Shown: piece after piece, positions 10,238-20,960 of the stretch
Position numbering within the stretch: position 1 is the stretch's first letter
Layout of the letters: every line of letters starts with the position of its first letter
Assembly (NCBI GenBank): GCA_914767715.1
Contig: OU612065.1
Location: 25,732,001-25,796,000 of the forward strand
Reading direction: 5' to 3'
Length of the DNA stretch: 64,000 bases
From: Membranipora membranacea
Lineage: Eukaryota > Bryozoa > Gymnolaemata > Cheilostomatida > Membraniporidae
Made by a program: the position numbers and the translations under genes
The notes under the pieces: model-generated
Seen by the model: the letters and a program-made list of their open reading frames with translations, nothing else
Told to the model about the DNA's origin: nothing
Databases searched by the model: none

Positions 10238-13200
10238 GAAGCAGGCACTAGATACGTACCCGTATTGGATATGAGATCCAAAGTTTTTAGTAATCTGCGT
10301 ATTGAATTTTATAGCAGCCTCATCCTTTTTAGTATCAGTGTCTACATTACAAGCCTCGAGTAATGGCTGAAGTATTCCTGGAAACTTCATCAGTGAATCT
10401 TGAAGCTGTTTATAAAATAAGAACCATGTGTGTGTATGCCATAGGTAAAACACTTCATACATTTATTGTATATATGGGGCAAAGGCCGTTTTTTGAGGCA
10501 ATTGTGCAATATACTTTATGAGATTCTTTTTAAAAAAACCAAAGTTCCATACACTAGTAGCAAGCTCATTTTATGACAAAGTATATGCATCCTTTTTTCG
10601 CATCATTTAACGTTTGTGATAGCAAATAAATGAATCAATCAATATGCTCAGTATGTTGAGCATCAATCATGTGACATCACATAAAGATAAGTTAGCTATT
10701 TATTATCACAAGGTGAAGATTGAGAACCTTATATGGGCTGCGCTTGGAGCTTATCCTCTCTTGCAATCTCTCATCCTTCAAGCACGGATCATGAGATGAG
10801 ACAACAATCAAGAATAGATTCTGAGCTCAGCTCTATCACCAAGTGTTTGTTGAACAAAAATATGCTTCCCAGCTTATACTATTAGTAGCGATGTACCGAT
10901 TTTCAAGATCAGTCATAAAATTGAGCGAGGGTGTTCTTAAAAAAACTTCAGTCCTTTTTGTGTGTTTTCCTTATATATGGAGTTAATCTGAATTATTCAA
11001 CATGAAAATATTTACCATTTTATCAGCCCTTTCCCTGCCTTGTGACTTTGGTGCGCTGTTATGGAATAGCGCCAGTGATACAGAATACGCAAAGTTTGGT
11101 AGATTTCTGAGGTTGCGGGATGAATCCCACACATCATATAACTGTATGAGGTAACTGTACTCTTCACTACGTAATGCATAGAAGTCGATCATCAGGAGAG
11201 CGCACAGTGGGTCTGTGTCAGGGTCAAGACTACAAGAAAAAACAAATCCAACAAAGTATTTGCACGAAAGCAACATTTAAAACAGAGCAGGATAACCTTT
11301 TTTCTTAGTACAGCCATAGACCAAAGATCTATCTCGAGCTAGGAAGAAAGTTCCTAGAGTCAAGTCAAATCGGGGCTATAATCTAAAGGATTGCCCACTT
11401 GATTAATACAATGCATAATTACGTGTGTGATAGAATTTCCTCTTAAACTTTGTTTGAGCTACCAAAGAAAGAACAGGATTGGCCACTATCTGACTCAACA
11501 TACCTTAAAAGAAGTTTACAGTACTCTAATGAAGTTCTATAACATCCTCGGTTCCCTATATTGATTAGATGTCTGAATATTGCCAGAAATATCCCCCTGA
11601 AATATAAAATTATATTCCACATCAGTCGTTATTCAAGACACCTATAATATCCAGGATTTGCGGACAGACCTTACAATGAGTTTGTGGAGCAACAATACAT
11701 TGTAAAAAATAAGACGGCTATAGGTGGAGAACTAAAATCTTTTGATCATGTTTGACATCAATGTTTTGGAAAGAAAACTGAATGAAGCTCACTTACCTGT
11801 TCTCCCAGACTTTGTACCTGAGAACACTTTTACCAGTAGTCATGTTGAACAGTGGATGAAAACTAGATTCATAGGCATATAATGCCCGTTCTGAATAAAC
11901 AAAACAAGAAAGGGTCAACAAGTTGTGGTAATACGTTGACCAGATCACCAATCAGTCACTAGTTGACATTCTATCAGCGTATACTTTGTCAACTAAGTGG
12001 AGGTAAAACTACCCTGATGACACTTGAGGCTTTGAGAGCAACAAATCTTTGGTGACATTTGAGTTCTTGTTGAGAGTAACATATAGCAGATGAGGGTTCA
12101 ACCAGTTTGCCTACAGTGAAACTTACTTTAGGTTAGTAATGAGACAGCAACACCCAATCCACACAAAATAGATCAAACTTCACCAAGGAGTTAGAGACTC
12201 CTTGACTTCACATAAATAAAAAATGTTAAACTAACATGAAGTATAAATGTCAATAATGGTGTACAGATTTGTGCGCATGTCACTTGCCTATGAGCTCTGC
12301 TGCCATTTGTGGATCCTCACTCATTCTGCAGACCTCACTTAGCTGCAGCAACGTATCTATGTGATATGGGTGTAGTTGCAGCACAGCCTGCAAGACAAAA
12401 CAGTCAGTACAAATGAGAATGGGTATGACCTAGCCAATGCTTTGGCTCTGATCTGATTGGTTGTTGGGTGGGAAAGCGAGCCAATGCCAGGTCACTGAAA
12501 GAACCTGTTGGGACATAGTGAAACTGAAACTGAATTACTTTCACATTCATTGTATATATAAATAGATATTTTCAGGAAAGTTCTATCTGTCCTGGCATTG
12601 GCTCTCTACCAGCCCACCAGCGAATCAGAGCCAACACATCGCCTAGAATCAGGGGTGGGCACACATGTGATAATCTGATAAAACTGACCCTAATAATCTG
12701 AGGCATACATCCTAATGGTGTAATTTTGATGTCAGTGTGGCTTTCTACACAAAAGAAGCCAGATTACCATTAATTAAATAGATCAGGGGACGTTACCATG
12801 AGATTCTCGGGAGCCATACTGTCCACAGCATCCCAGAACTTATGCTGTACTTTCTGATATTCTGGTCTATGTTCAATAGAGAAGATCTGTGATTCTCCTT
12901 CCTGGCCAGCCAAACACATCTCCAACCCTGTAATAACACATATTATCTAATTTGTGTGGGTTCAAATTTATGCTATGCGAAAACAAACAGCTTAACCATC
13001 TAACAGCTTAAATCATTTTAATCCACGAATCAGCAGTCTACTAACACCAGATAGGTTTTGGCACTATTGGCACTATTTGAACAATATTTTAGTGTGAATT
13101 TATGTTGAGTCGAGAAGATTATACTGACTGAAGGAGCTCAGGGCTTAATGGTATTCTAGCTCTTTAACACACCTGATTTAGACATGGGATGCCAGCCTTG

Positions 13201-14888
13201 AGCAGGCTGTACAAGATAATTGGCCTTCCTAAGAGTTTTGTGCTGCTTCCGTCTAAAAACAGATTATCATTACAACAGAATTCAAAATGTATTCCACAAA
13301 AAAAGAGCTTTGACATTGTTTTCACAAAATACTCGAGATGTCCCGTTGATTATCTGTTTTTTTTTGCTTGCTAATATTTACAAGATATCAAGGAGTAACT
13401 CATGGCAACTGACCAAAAAAGAGGGGATAACTCCAGGGGAAAATTACTGCAAATTTACTCTACTAAATTGAACATGTTCCACTGGCATATAAGCTCATGG
13501 TAGCATTGTCCGAACAGAGCAAAGCTACTACATTGGATTTTCTCACCTATTATCACTTGCACCGACTACTTTCTGTCCAAATTTGCGTTTCATCTCATTT
13601 GCTGGGTTGAGAAATTTGAGGTTGACAGTAAGAGGGTTGAAGTTATTGATAGCAGGAGTTGGGTTGCTGCTCACAGTTGTGGGCATCTGAGCAGCCTGAG
13701 ATAGCAAATCATCAATATCCTCCTCTACCTTCTGTTCCTATAACATACAGGGGGGCCGTCGGGCGGGGGAAAAAGTCTGGGGGGCTCAGACTAAGGTAAG
13801 CCTGATGTCATAACATTTGAATGACCCTTTTGGACAATCAAAATTGAGGTCTTGGGGTCTTTCAATTAAAATGGACAAATTATCATTATCACTTTGCTGA
13901 AAATTCTCACTGATTTGAAATTTCAATTAGACAGATTTGTTTCAAAATTGTTCACTCAGAATTAATACAGTTCCATCAATGAATTAGCATTAAGGATCGA
14001 GATTCGCACACTCACTGAGAGAGTGATAAGAAAGTGAGCGTGGCTGTGTTTATTTGAAAAACCTCCAAAATTAGATAATCAAGGCAAGAATGCAAACCGA
14101 CAGGATAGTTTTCAAAGATGCTGGAGCCAATGGACTGAGATAGAGTTACTAAGCCAGTCAAGAATATTTTCAGCTTGTAGCCATCTCCAATGGTACGGAG
14201 AGAAATTTACCTTTTTCTTTTTTTTCTTCTTGTTTTTCTTCTTGGCAGCAGGTTTGACAGGCTGTTGCTGGAGAATATCATCAGAGTTGTCACTTTTCAT
14301 CGCATTATCACTCTCATCATCGTCAACCTAACAAAGTACAGTCACCAATTCATATATGATGTAGAACTTACCATGAAATTAAAAAAACACAGGATTAGAA
14401 TTCAAAAGCCTCTCGTGGATCAGTAATAGATTAATGGTAGCTTTTGGCGTCTAAAAATCTTAATGATTTGTCCTATCGAAAAAGAAGGTTTACAGAAACT
14501 AAATAAATACACAAATAAAGATTTCTCAGTTCCCAACATTTACATTCGAATTAATATTTTGGATACATTCAGGTTAATAATATGTTGATTTGAAAATAGC
14601 TCCCTGCCAATTTTGTGATCAGTCAACCACACATTCAATGACTAAATTGATCTTTTTCACAGAAAAAACAAGAAAATGTGAACTGGAAAAGAGAAGTATT
14701 CACTTTACCAGGGCAAGTGCAAAGACATTCTTGCTCCTTGTGACAGGCGCTGGTACATCCTCATCGCTCGAATGTTCACCATCGCCGGAACCCTGTTCCT
14801 CCTCCTGGTTTTCTTTATTCACAAGGGACTTCTGAATGGCCTCGAGATCATTTCTACCATGCTTCTTCCTCATAGCACGTGACGACAT
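7324..14888 (-). CDS. TCF25: TCF25 / NULP1 (transcription factor 25; Rqc1 homologue), complete, 14 exons
   Basis: Exons in order of transcription: 14888-14709, 14327-14211, 13737-13547, 13252-13173, 12927-12797, 12387-12288, 11890-11797, 11596-11504, 11229-11016, 10405-10260, 9835-9698, 9428-9314, 8484-8329, 7500-7324 (TAA at 7326-7324). The sum is 1932 nt, or 643 residues; human TCF25 is 676. It starts [14 protein letters not shown]. An acidic stretch and a poly-Lys tract follow (exon 2, residues about 61-99). Conserved blocks then match TCF25: [103 protein letters not shown] and SYDPLPPLD. It ends in an acidic tail with QNWD (human EGEWD). Family members act in ribosome-associated quality control (yeast Rqc1) and were first described as transcription factors. 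The final exon uses the acceptor at 7501-7502, the only one that keeps phase. Confidence 0.95.
7660..8172. repeat. Foldback element with about 160-bp imperfect inverted arms
   Basis: The element lies wholly inside TCF25 intron 13 (7501-8328). Its termini read AATAGACAGTTTTCTGAGCTC and the reverse complement. The left arm (7660 to about 7822) pairs with the right arm (about 8012-8172) with scattered mismatches, sharing blocks such as CAATTTGGAGTTGTCCTCTC on the left. The roughly 190-base middle shows no reading frame I recognise. This is the form of a non-autonomous foldback/MITE element. I could not define a clean target duplication. Confidence 0.8.
8595..8822 (+). mobile_element. MITE-like element, CAGGCCCGTAG family, copy 1
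   Basis: It starts CAGGCCCGTAGTT and ends with the inverted form near CTAAGGCTCTG. It lies in TCF25 intron 12. The body shares long stretches with the copy at 17654-17948, for example TCAGCTCCTCTGG and ATTTCCATTTGCTTATTATA. Termini beginning CAGGG/CAGGC recall hAT-type elements; that class assignment is inference only. Confidence 0.75.
9699..9699 (-). other. TCF25: TCF25 exon 11/12 boundary marker region
   Basis: Exon 11 (9835-9698) ends in phase 2 at a CAG/GTAAAT donor and joins exon 12 (9428-9314) through the split Arg codon AG/A. The entry records the junction because the protein block across it (AESEPSR, then SREMCDRG) is less conserved than its flanks and could be mis-set by a few residues. 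Confidence 0.5.
10187..10232. repeat. (TA)n microsatellite beside a TCF25 donor
   Basis: An uninterrupted TA tract of about 22 units lies in TCF25 intron 10. It begins about 28 bases downstream of the exon 10 donor at 10259-10258 on the minus strand. It is likely to vary in length between individuals. Confidence 0.9.
12427..12653. repeat. Inverted repeat pair, GCCAATG..TTGGCTCTGAT family
   Basis: A stretch at about 12427-12500 (AGCCAATGCTTTGGCTCTGA) recurs in inverse orientation at about 12590-12653. A related single copy lies at about 3297-3375 in a TMC intron. The pair lies in TCF25 intron 5, between exons 12797-12927 and 12288-12387, and has the form of a small element with inverted ends. 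Confidence 0.6.
13848..14035. repeat. GGGGTCTTTCAATTA element, partial copy
   Basis: This copy starts GGGGTCTTTCAATTAAAATG and shares GTTCCATCAATGA and CACTCACTGA-type internal segments with the copies at 27329-27493 and 31350-31542. The far inverted end was not found, so it is probably truncated. It lies in TCF25 intron 2. Confidence 0.6.
14211..14327 (-). CDS. TCF25: TCF25 exon 2: acidic patch followed by poly-lysine tract
   Basis: This 39-codon exon starts [17 protein letters not shown] and ends in about twelve residues that are nearly all lysine ([11 protein letters not shown]), coded mainly by AAG/AAA. Vertebrate TCF25 has a matching KLRKKKKKQKNKK segment between an acidic block and the conserved region, so this looks like an ancestral nuclear/RNA-binding basic tract and not a repeat expansion. 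A poly-basic run is also a known cause of ribosome slowing, which is notable for a protein in ribosome quality control. Confidence 0.85.
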
Positions 14889-16803
14889 GGTTCCTGTAGG
14901 TTTTTCTTTGAGATGAGGGGAAGATCTACGCCGTAAAAATGAAGTCTTTTGATAAATAATGATACTAATAGGCATACAATGCTAGGTTACTCTATCCAAT
15001 GAGAGGGAGTTCATTACCACACTATTGTTACAATGACAAGCAAACTCCTCGTCAGCACATGTCATCAGATTATTTAGTGTTTACATAGCAAATGGTACAC
15101 AAACACTATATCCCTAGCTATACAAATAGAAAGTGGCATATATGTTGGCTGGGAGGTGACCACTGATGATGTGCTAGTTTTGTTTTATTTTGCTTTTTAA
15201 AGTTACACTGCAACAACTGTATACAATCAAGAAGTAAGCAGAAGCTGCTGTTCATATGTATCTTCTTCTTCACGCAAGGAACCATTTTGATAGCATCAGA
15301 CAAAGAACACATAGGTATATGTCTGGAAAGTGAAAAGAGTAACAAATCAAATGAATTGGCTTATAACTTTTTTGTAGTATACTCTAAGCAAGGACTCCTT
15401 GCTCTTACCTTACCTTCAACTTAATCCAAACCGTCCACATCACGGGCAAATTTGGATAAATATACCTTCATTGTGTTCGGAGGGGTATTAATTACGGTGA
15501 TTAATTTACAGAAAAAATGTTAAAAATACACCAATAATTGAACATCAATAAATTGCCTGCCCAGTTATGAAGAGAAAGGATTTATAGTAAACAAGTTGAC
15601 CATAGTTAATCGATGTGTATCGGCATGTACTTGATATGTACATGTAATGCTAAGATGTTAGTTAATTGTTAGAAGGTTGTCAGGTTAATTTGGAGGAAAA
15701 TATACCTTTACCTCTGGCCTCAAGTCATTCTATTATAGTAGCTATGTGACCATGCATCACAACTATGATCTAAGCCTTAATAAACCATCATCATTGAAAT
15801 AAGGCCCACAGAATCATTACAAGCCACCTGTCCTTGGTTCAGTGACCAAGGCAAAGTATACTGCTTGTAACACCAGATGTTAAGACACCCTATTGATGTG
15901 GCCTGTTTTTTTTTAAAGCTTACCTCTCTGGCAGAATTATTTCACCACTTCATCATAGCTTTTATTCCTGATTATACCCCAATACATAAAGGTACAAGGT
16001 ATTAGCCCATCTTCTGATTTGGATTAGTGTTTATGTCAAGGACAACATTCAATTAGATGAGTCCAATATCTTACATTTGTATTGAAATATTATTAACAAG
16101 AGTAGACAATTACAAAATCTGCATCTACTGCAACCTCCCTGCAGCAGGAAGGGGTATCATCAGGGAGTTTGACCCCCACTCCCTGCTTCCATGGACATAA
16201 AAACTGTTATACTGCTTAACTGAAAGCTTCCCTTTTCTTGGTTTAGAGGTGTTCAGCCAGACCAAGCGAGCTGGTACCACAGATCAGTCAAGTTTTTCGA
16301 ATCAATGGGTGAATCTGCAAACCAACCAAGAATTAACTGGTATTGTGCCACACATTGTGAGAACCCATATATAGTAAGGCATATCCACCTTAATGGTCTA
16401 TCCTATGATCATTCAAACCAGATTGATTCGAGGTTAAGGAAATAAACTTCAATATCATGAGCTACCAGGTAAAATTATGAATTAGAATATGAGGATACCT
16501 TTTGAGAGAGTTACACCAATGAACTAAACCTCTTCAGCTATGTTGGTTAATCTGGGTACGTATAATTGTCTTTAGTTGTTTTTGGCACTTATTATATTTG
16601 GGTGCTACCATATTTTGAATTTTTCATACAACACAATAATGACGGTCACTACTGGTAGTAGAGTGATCTATAAATGATCACAAAAATGGAGCACAAAAAG
16701 AAAGTCAAGAAATTACATACTAATGATGTCAATCACACCAACTGTCACAATCCTGTCTGGGCCAACTATGCCAAGATGAACTTAAAAATCCACGGTTCTG
16801 TTT
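14889..16803. other. Spacer between TCF25 and NDUFAB1
   Basis: These 1.9 kb lie between the TCF25 start codon and the NDUFAB1 stop, both genes being on the minus strand. They should hold the TCF25 promoter/5' UTR and the NDUFAB1 3' UTR. I see no conserved open frame or RNA gene. The 75-codon minus frame at 15118-15345 has low-complexity composition and no recognisable motif. Confidence 0.5.
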
Positions 16804-18558
16804 CTATGACTCCACCACAACGCCCTTATCGTCTAAGTATGCTGCTACTTTAGCAGGGGTATCCAACGTTTCTGACACTGTTTCTGGTATTTCAATACCT
16901 GAAACATTCAAATATGATTATTCAACACGAGTTATATTTTGTAAAATACCAAAAGTATAGCAGCTGTAAATCCATCGAGGGCACACAATTTAAGTATCAA
17001 GTTCTGGACAGGCTAGTGCAATACGAAAGCGATTGAATGAGGCAGTTGTATGCTGCTGTTGGGTGTTGCAGAGTTCCAATGTGTTCAAAGTAGCACAAAG
17101 ATTATGACACCATCTTAGAAACTCTTACCAAACTCATCCTCAACTAACATAATCATCTCTATATGATCCAGGCTATCCATGGACATGTCTTCCTTGAACC
17201 GACTTTCAAGAGTCATCTAGAAAAATACAATAGAAATATCGGGCATCGTTTTTCATCAAGAGCACAGTCAAAGGCACTGACACTTTATTGCTACACAATG
17301 TGAAGAAATACTACAAAGCCATGCCTCATGCAGACGCCATTTGCGCAACAGAAATGGTATGAAACACTGCATGTTAACTAGTGAGCTCACCTCTGCTGCC
17401 TTCTCACCAAGTTTGTCATACTGCTTGATGCAATCTAGTACTCTCTGTTCCAGTTGTGTAGGTGAATCTGTAGAGTACAAACGCTGTGTCTGTTTAGCCC
17501 AAGCAACAACCTAGAACAACAATATTTAGTTATCAAACTTATTGGAGTGTTGATGATATATTTGAAGCCTTGAGACTTGCAAATAATACAAACCTATCTA
17601 CAATTCAATTCATCCCGCAAATTCTCTATTTGTTGTGCAGGCCGCAGGTGTTTCAGGCCCGTAGTTCTAGGGGAGGCAGAGCAGCACTGCCTACCTAGAA
17701 AGATAAATACAGTGGCAAAAAGGTTGATTTAAACCGTATTCATCTTTCTAGGTAGGCAGTGCTGCTCTGCCTCCCCTAGAACTACGGGCCTGAAACACTA
17801 ATTGAATAATCCATGTCAGAGTCAGCTCCTCTGGGATTTCCATTTGCTTATTATATGTCTTAAATTGCTTGGGGAGGAACTAACAGCGCCCCTTCTTATG
17901 ATGATTTGGACTCGCCTCCCCTATCGTTTTTTCTAAACTACGGCCCTGTGTTTGTAAAATAAATAACAGACACCAATCAATCACTGTTTAAACAATTGTT
18001 CATTAGATATCTTAAAAAATCATACAACTTGACATCTATCATACATACTCATAAGGGGGGTAGGTTATATATATAGTATATTATATAATATATATATTAT
18101 ATACATACATACAGTTTAAAATTAAAACAAAAAATGCGCTGGTGGTTTAGATTTTAAAGTTTAGTCTAGGTTGTTTTTGAGTTAATTTTATAATAAATAG
18201 GCCTGAAGCATATATTCAAACTCTACTGTAACTAATGTAGATAATAGGTAAGGCCTATCAATACAGGCTAGGCCTATTATTATTCTCAGTCTGCAATCAA
18301 TGAACTAAATTTAAATGAGGTTTAGTTCATTGCTGCAATGATGATGATTTGAACTCCAGGCCCAGGGAGTTCATTGTTATGTATACTGCTTACCTTTGGG
18401 TTCTGGTAAGGCTTAGAAAAGGCAATCACTGATTGAATGCATATTTGCCTTCTTTGTTCCTGTAATGTGAGAGGGTATATTATTCTCTCAGCAGATCTTC
18501 TTATGGAAAATATTGAAGATTTAGCAAGAAAGTTTGAGAACAATCTTGCAGCAGCCAT
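16804..18558 (-). CDS. NDUFAB1: NDUFAB1, mitochondrial acyl carrier protein / complex I subunit, complete, 4 exons
   Basis: Exons in order: 18558-18394, 17510-17391, 17216-17129, 16898-16804 (TAG at 16806-16804). They total 468 nt, or 155 residues; human is 156. The N-terminus (MAAARLFSNFLAKSS...) is basic and amphipathic with no acidic residue for the first 20 or so positions, as expected of a mitochondrial presequence. The carrier domain follows. The attachment motif DSL (in MSMDSLDHIEM) places the 4'-phosphopantetheine serine at about residue 110 (human Ser112). The C-terminal half (LVEDEFG, then IEIPETVSETLDT) matches helix III and IV of the carrier fold. The protein carries acyl chains in mitochondrial fatty acid synthesis, supports LYR-protein and Fe-S assembly, and is a complex I accessory subunit. 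Phases are 0, 0, 1 and all agree. Confidence 0.95.
17648..17798. repeat. Perfect 57-bp palindromic arms (37-base loop)
   Basis: Positions 17648-17704 and 17742-17798 are exact reverse complements by my reading. The arm begins GTGTTTCAGGCCCGTAGTTC. It includes the left end of the CAGGCCCGTAG element plus the six flanking bases GTGTTT, so the inversion copied flank as well as element. It lies in NDUFAB1 intron 1. Confidence 0.9.
17654..17948 (+). mobile_element. MITE-like element, CAGGCCCGTAG family, copy 2
   Basis: It starts CAGGCCCGTAGTT and ends AAACTACGGCCCTG. TGTTT flanks both sides (17649-17653 and 17949-17953), which may be part of a target duplication. The body is close to the copy at 8595-8822, except for the inserted palindrome at its left end. 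Confidence 0.8.
18067..18115. repeat. TA-rich microsatellite
   Basis: An imperfect TATATA/ATACATAC tract in NDUFAB1 intron 1. I see no other structure in it. Confidence 0.8.
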
Positions 18559-20749
18559 GATGATGAATAAATGAAAACAACAATAATCGCTGCGATTAGA
18601 CTGTGATAAATATGTATTAATTCCCTAGTACGATTGTTCCCATTTACAAACCTTTATTATATTTGGCACATGTTTAGAGAACAACAGGCTACATATTCCT
18701 CACTGCTGCAAATTTCTTTCTGTTTCTCACTCATCACTCAAGGTATGGTATTTCTCTAGTTCTATCAGAAGGCAATGTGCAATACCTTAGGCACATTAAA
18801 TGGCGAGGCTTAAGCATTTAAATTGACCACTATATTGCTTAAGAAAGAAAAATACTAATTGCTGACACAAAATTAGTTCTTTCCTCCCAAATGTTGAAAT
18901 CAAAACTCAACTGACTGTTGGCTGCTACTAAGTTTCTCAAGGCAATGAAATGGCCACTTTGTTCAATAGGTTATTGTTATGTGATGGATCAAGATATTTT
19001 TGGAAATTTTATTCTGCTATTTTGTCACATGCATGGTGGGGTTGTTATAGCTAACAAAACACTAAGATTAAAGACAATTCTATACTATTTATTAATAGTA
19101 GTACTAGTAGTTTGCTTAGCTATTCAGGCAGTTGAAAACTCCTTCGCATGGCTAGAGAAGCGTCCTACTGACAATGTCCGCTGATCTTTAATAGTGATGT
19201 TACATACTAGGAAAAATGAAAGTATAAAAATGGAGCCATAGATAGAGCGGTCTACAGTCACTAATGGACTACCCCATATTAATATACTCCCTCATTTGAT
19301 AAGTCAGATCATTCAGGAGAAACTTAGAATATCCTTGAAATATCTGCCTACCTGGCATTTCCTCATTATCTCCTTTGGGTACCTATACATGATTGTGGCT
19401 AGCAATTATTTGGCTCTTGAAGGCGCCCTGAATTGATTCACTCGCCACTGAGTAACGTGGTCGAAACAGGATAATTGAACAGTAGTCATGATCCCGTCCA
19501 TATCAAAAACCCATGCATTCAACCTCACACTGACCCGTGGTTAACGTATCGATATTATGATTGTGATTTTGGTTAGTCAGTAGCTGCTCATGATAGTGAC
19601 TCTCAATACTTCCATTAATTATCACATATGAGATGATGGTGTTTATTTTATGGGTACCTGAAACCATGCTTTCGTTCATAGCATTTAAGTATTGGCAAAA
19701 AGTGTAACAAGTGACATTTGTTTCTGCAAAATTTCGTAAAATGTTTTGTATTTGGGTACTGGTTTATCGGTCTTTGGTTTGGTTTTTCTGATCTTTTTTA
19801 ATCCATTCTCCGATATATATGTTCTTGGATTCAACTGTTGTGCAGTTGCAATAATTTGTTGGTGTCTTTTGAGAAAGTTATTGCGGTTGGTTGATATTGG
19901 CAAAATTCCTGATTGCAAGTCCTAGAGTCCCATATTTCAAGCTCCAGTTACAGTACATACTTCTAGCAACCTCAAGCTACACCCGTTTTGCTACACCCAT
20001 ATTTGTCCAACTCGCAGCCATCTTTAATTTGCACCAACATTAAATGACACAAAACTGCAGCAGAACTGGGGAACTGAGAATAGGTTGTAATAATTGTAGA
20101 TGCGTGCTGAGAGTGTTATTAATCATTAAATTATCTTACCACCATAGTTGACAAAAAAATCTGTTATTCCTGGAAATTGACTGTTTGGGAACCACAATCT
20201 CCAAATCTACTTCAAAATTTAACACAAGTGCCTTTATCAATCTTCATTGCCAGTTCGATCATTTCCATATTACATCTTCATTCCACACTACACTCATTTC
20301 AAGCTGCATTAATCATCAGGGTTCCCTGGGTTGTGACTGTCTCAGAAAATAGCGAGATAATCATCATTTGTTGTATCTGTCGAACTGGTATGCTTGTTCT
20401 GAAACTACTATAATGATGCCCCATCTCTCTATTCTGCACCCATGATACTCCTCATATGTGACCTTATCACATAGGAATTCCTATTTTGCTGCTGGTAGCT
20501 TGGGCTGCTGAAGTTTATCGATCATTACACAGGTCATATGGCATATCAATTGACTAGTCTAGGAATCCTGTCCCCACAGTTCATTTCCATAACCTTATCC
20601 AGCTTCAGAAACCCATCAGATGCGAAGTGTGTCAAGAATAGTAATGACATACAGTTATAATTGTATTGTCTCTTTGGAAATGCAGACTTTCTGCAGTATC
20701 TACTTAGTGCAGACCACAAAGATCAGAATCATCATGTATGAGAATGTAA

Positions 20750-20960
20750 TTCACCCTGGAGCAGAAGGAAATGTTAGCTAGAGTTTAGTTTAGTCAGTTT
20801 TAGGGGTGACTTAATGTTAGCTAGAAATAAATTTTGCCAGGCGAAGTCTATATAGAATAATATGGGTGAGTAAATGTTAGTTAGCTTCAAATTTAGCTAT
20901 TTCAAACCAATACGAAAGGGTAAACTTTTCCCCTGTGAATATTCCTCTAGGGTAGGCATG
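20750..20960. repeat. Dispersed repeat with TTAGCTAG/CTAGCTAACATTTA motifs, copy
   Basis: Contains TGTTAGCTAGAGTTTAG, GAGTAAATGTTAGTTAGC and the end TCCTCTAGGGTAGG. The same motif order is found at about 29900-30195, and in the other orientation at about 3918-4145 and 61750-61940. Confidence 0.65.
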
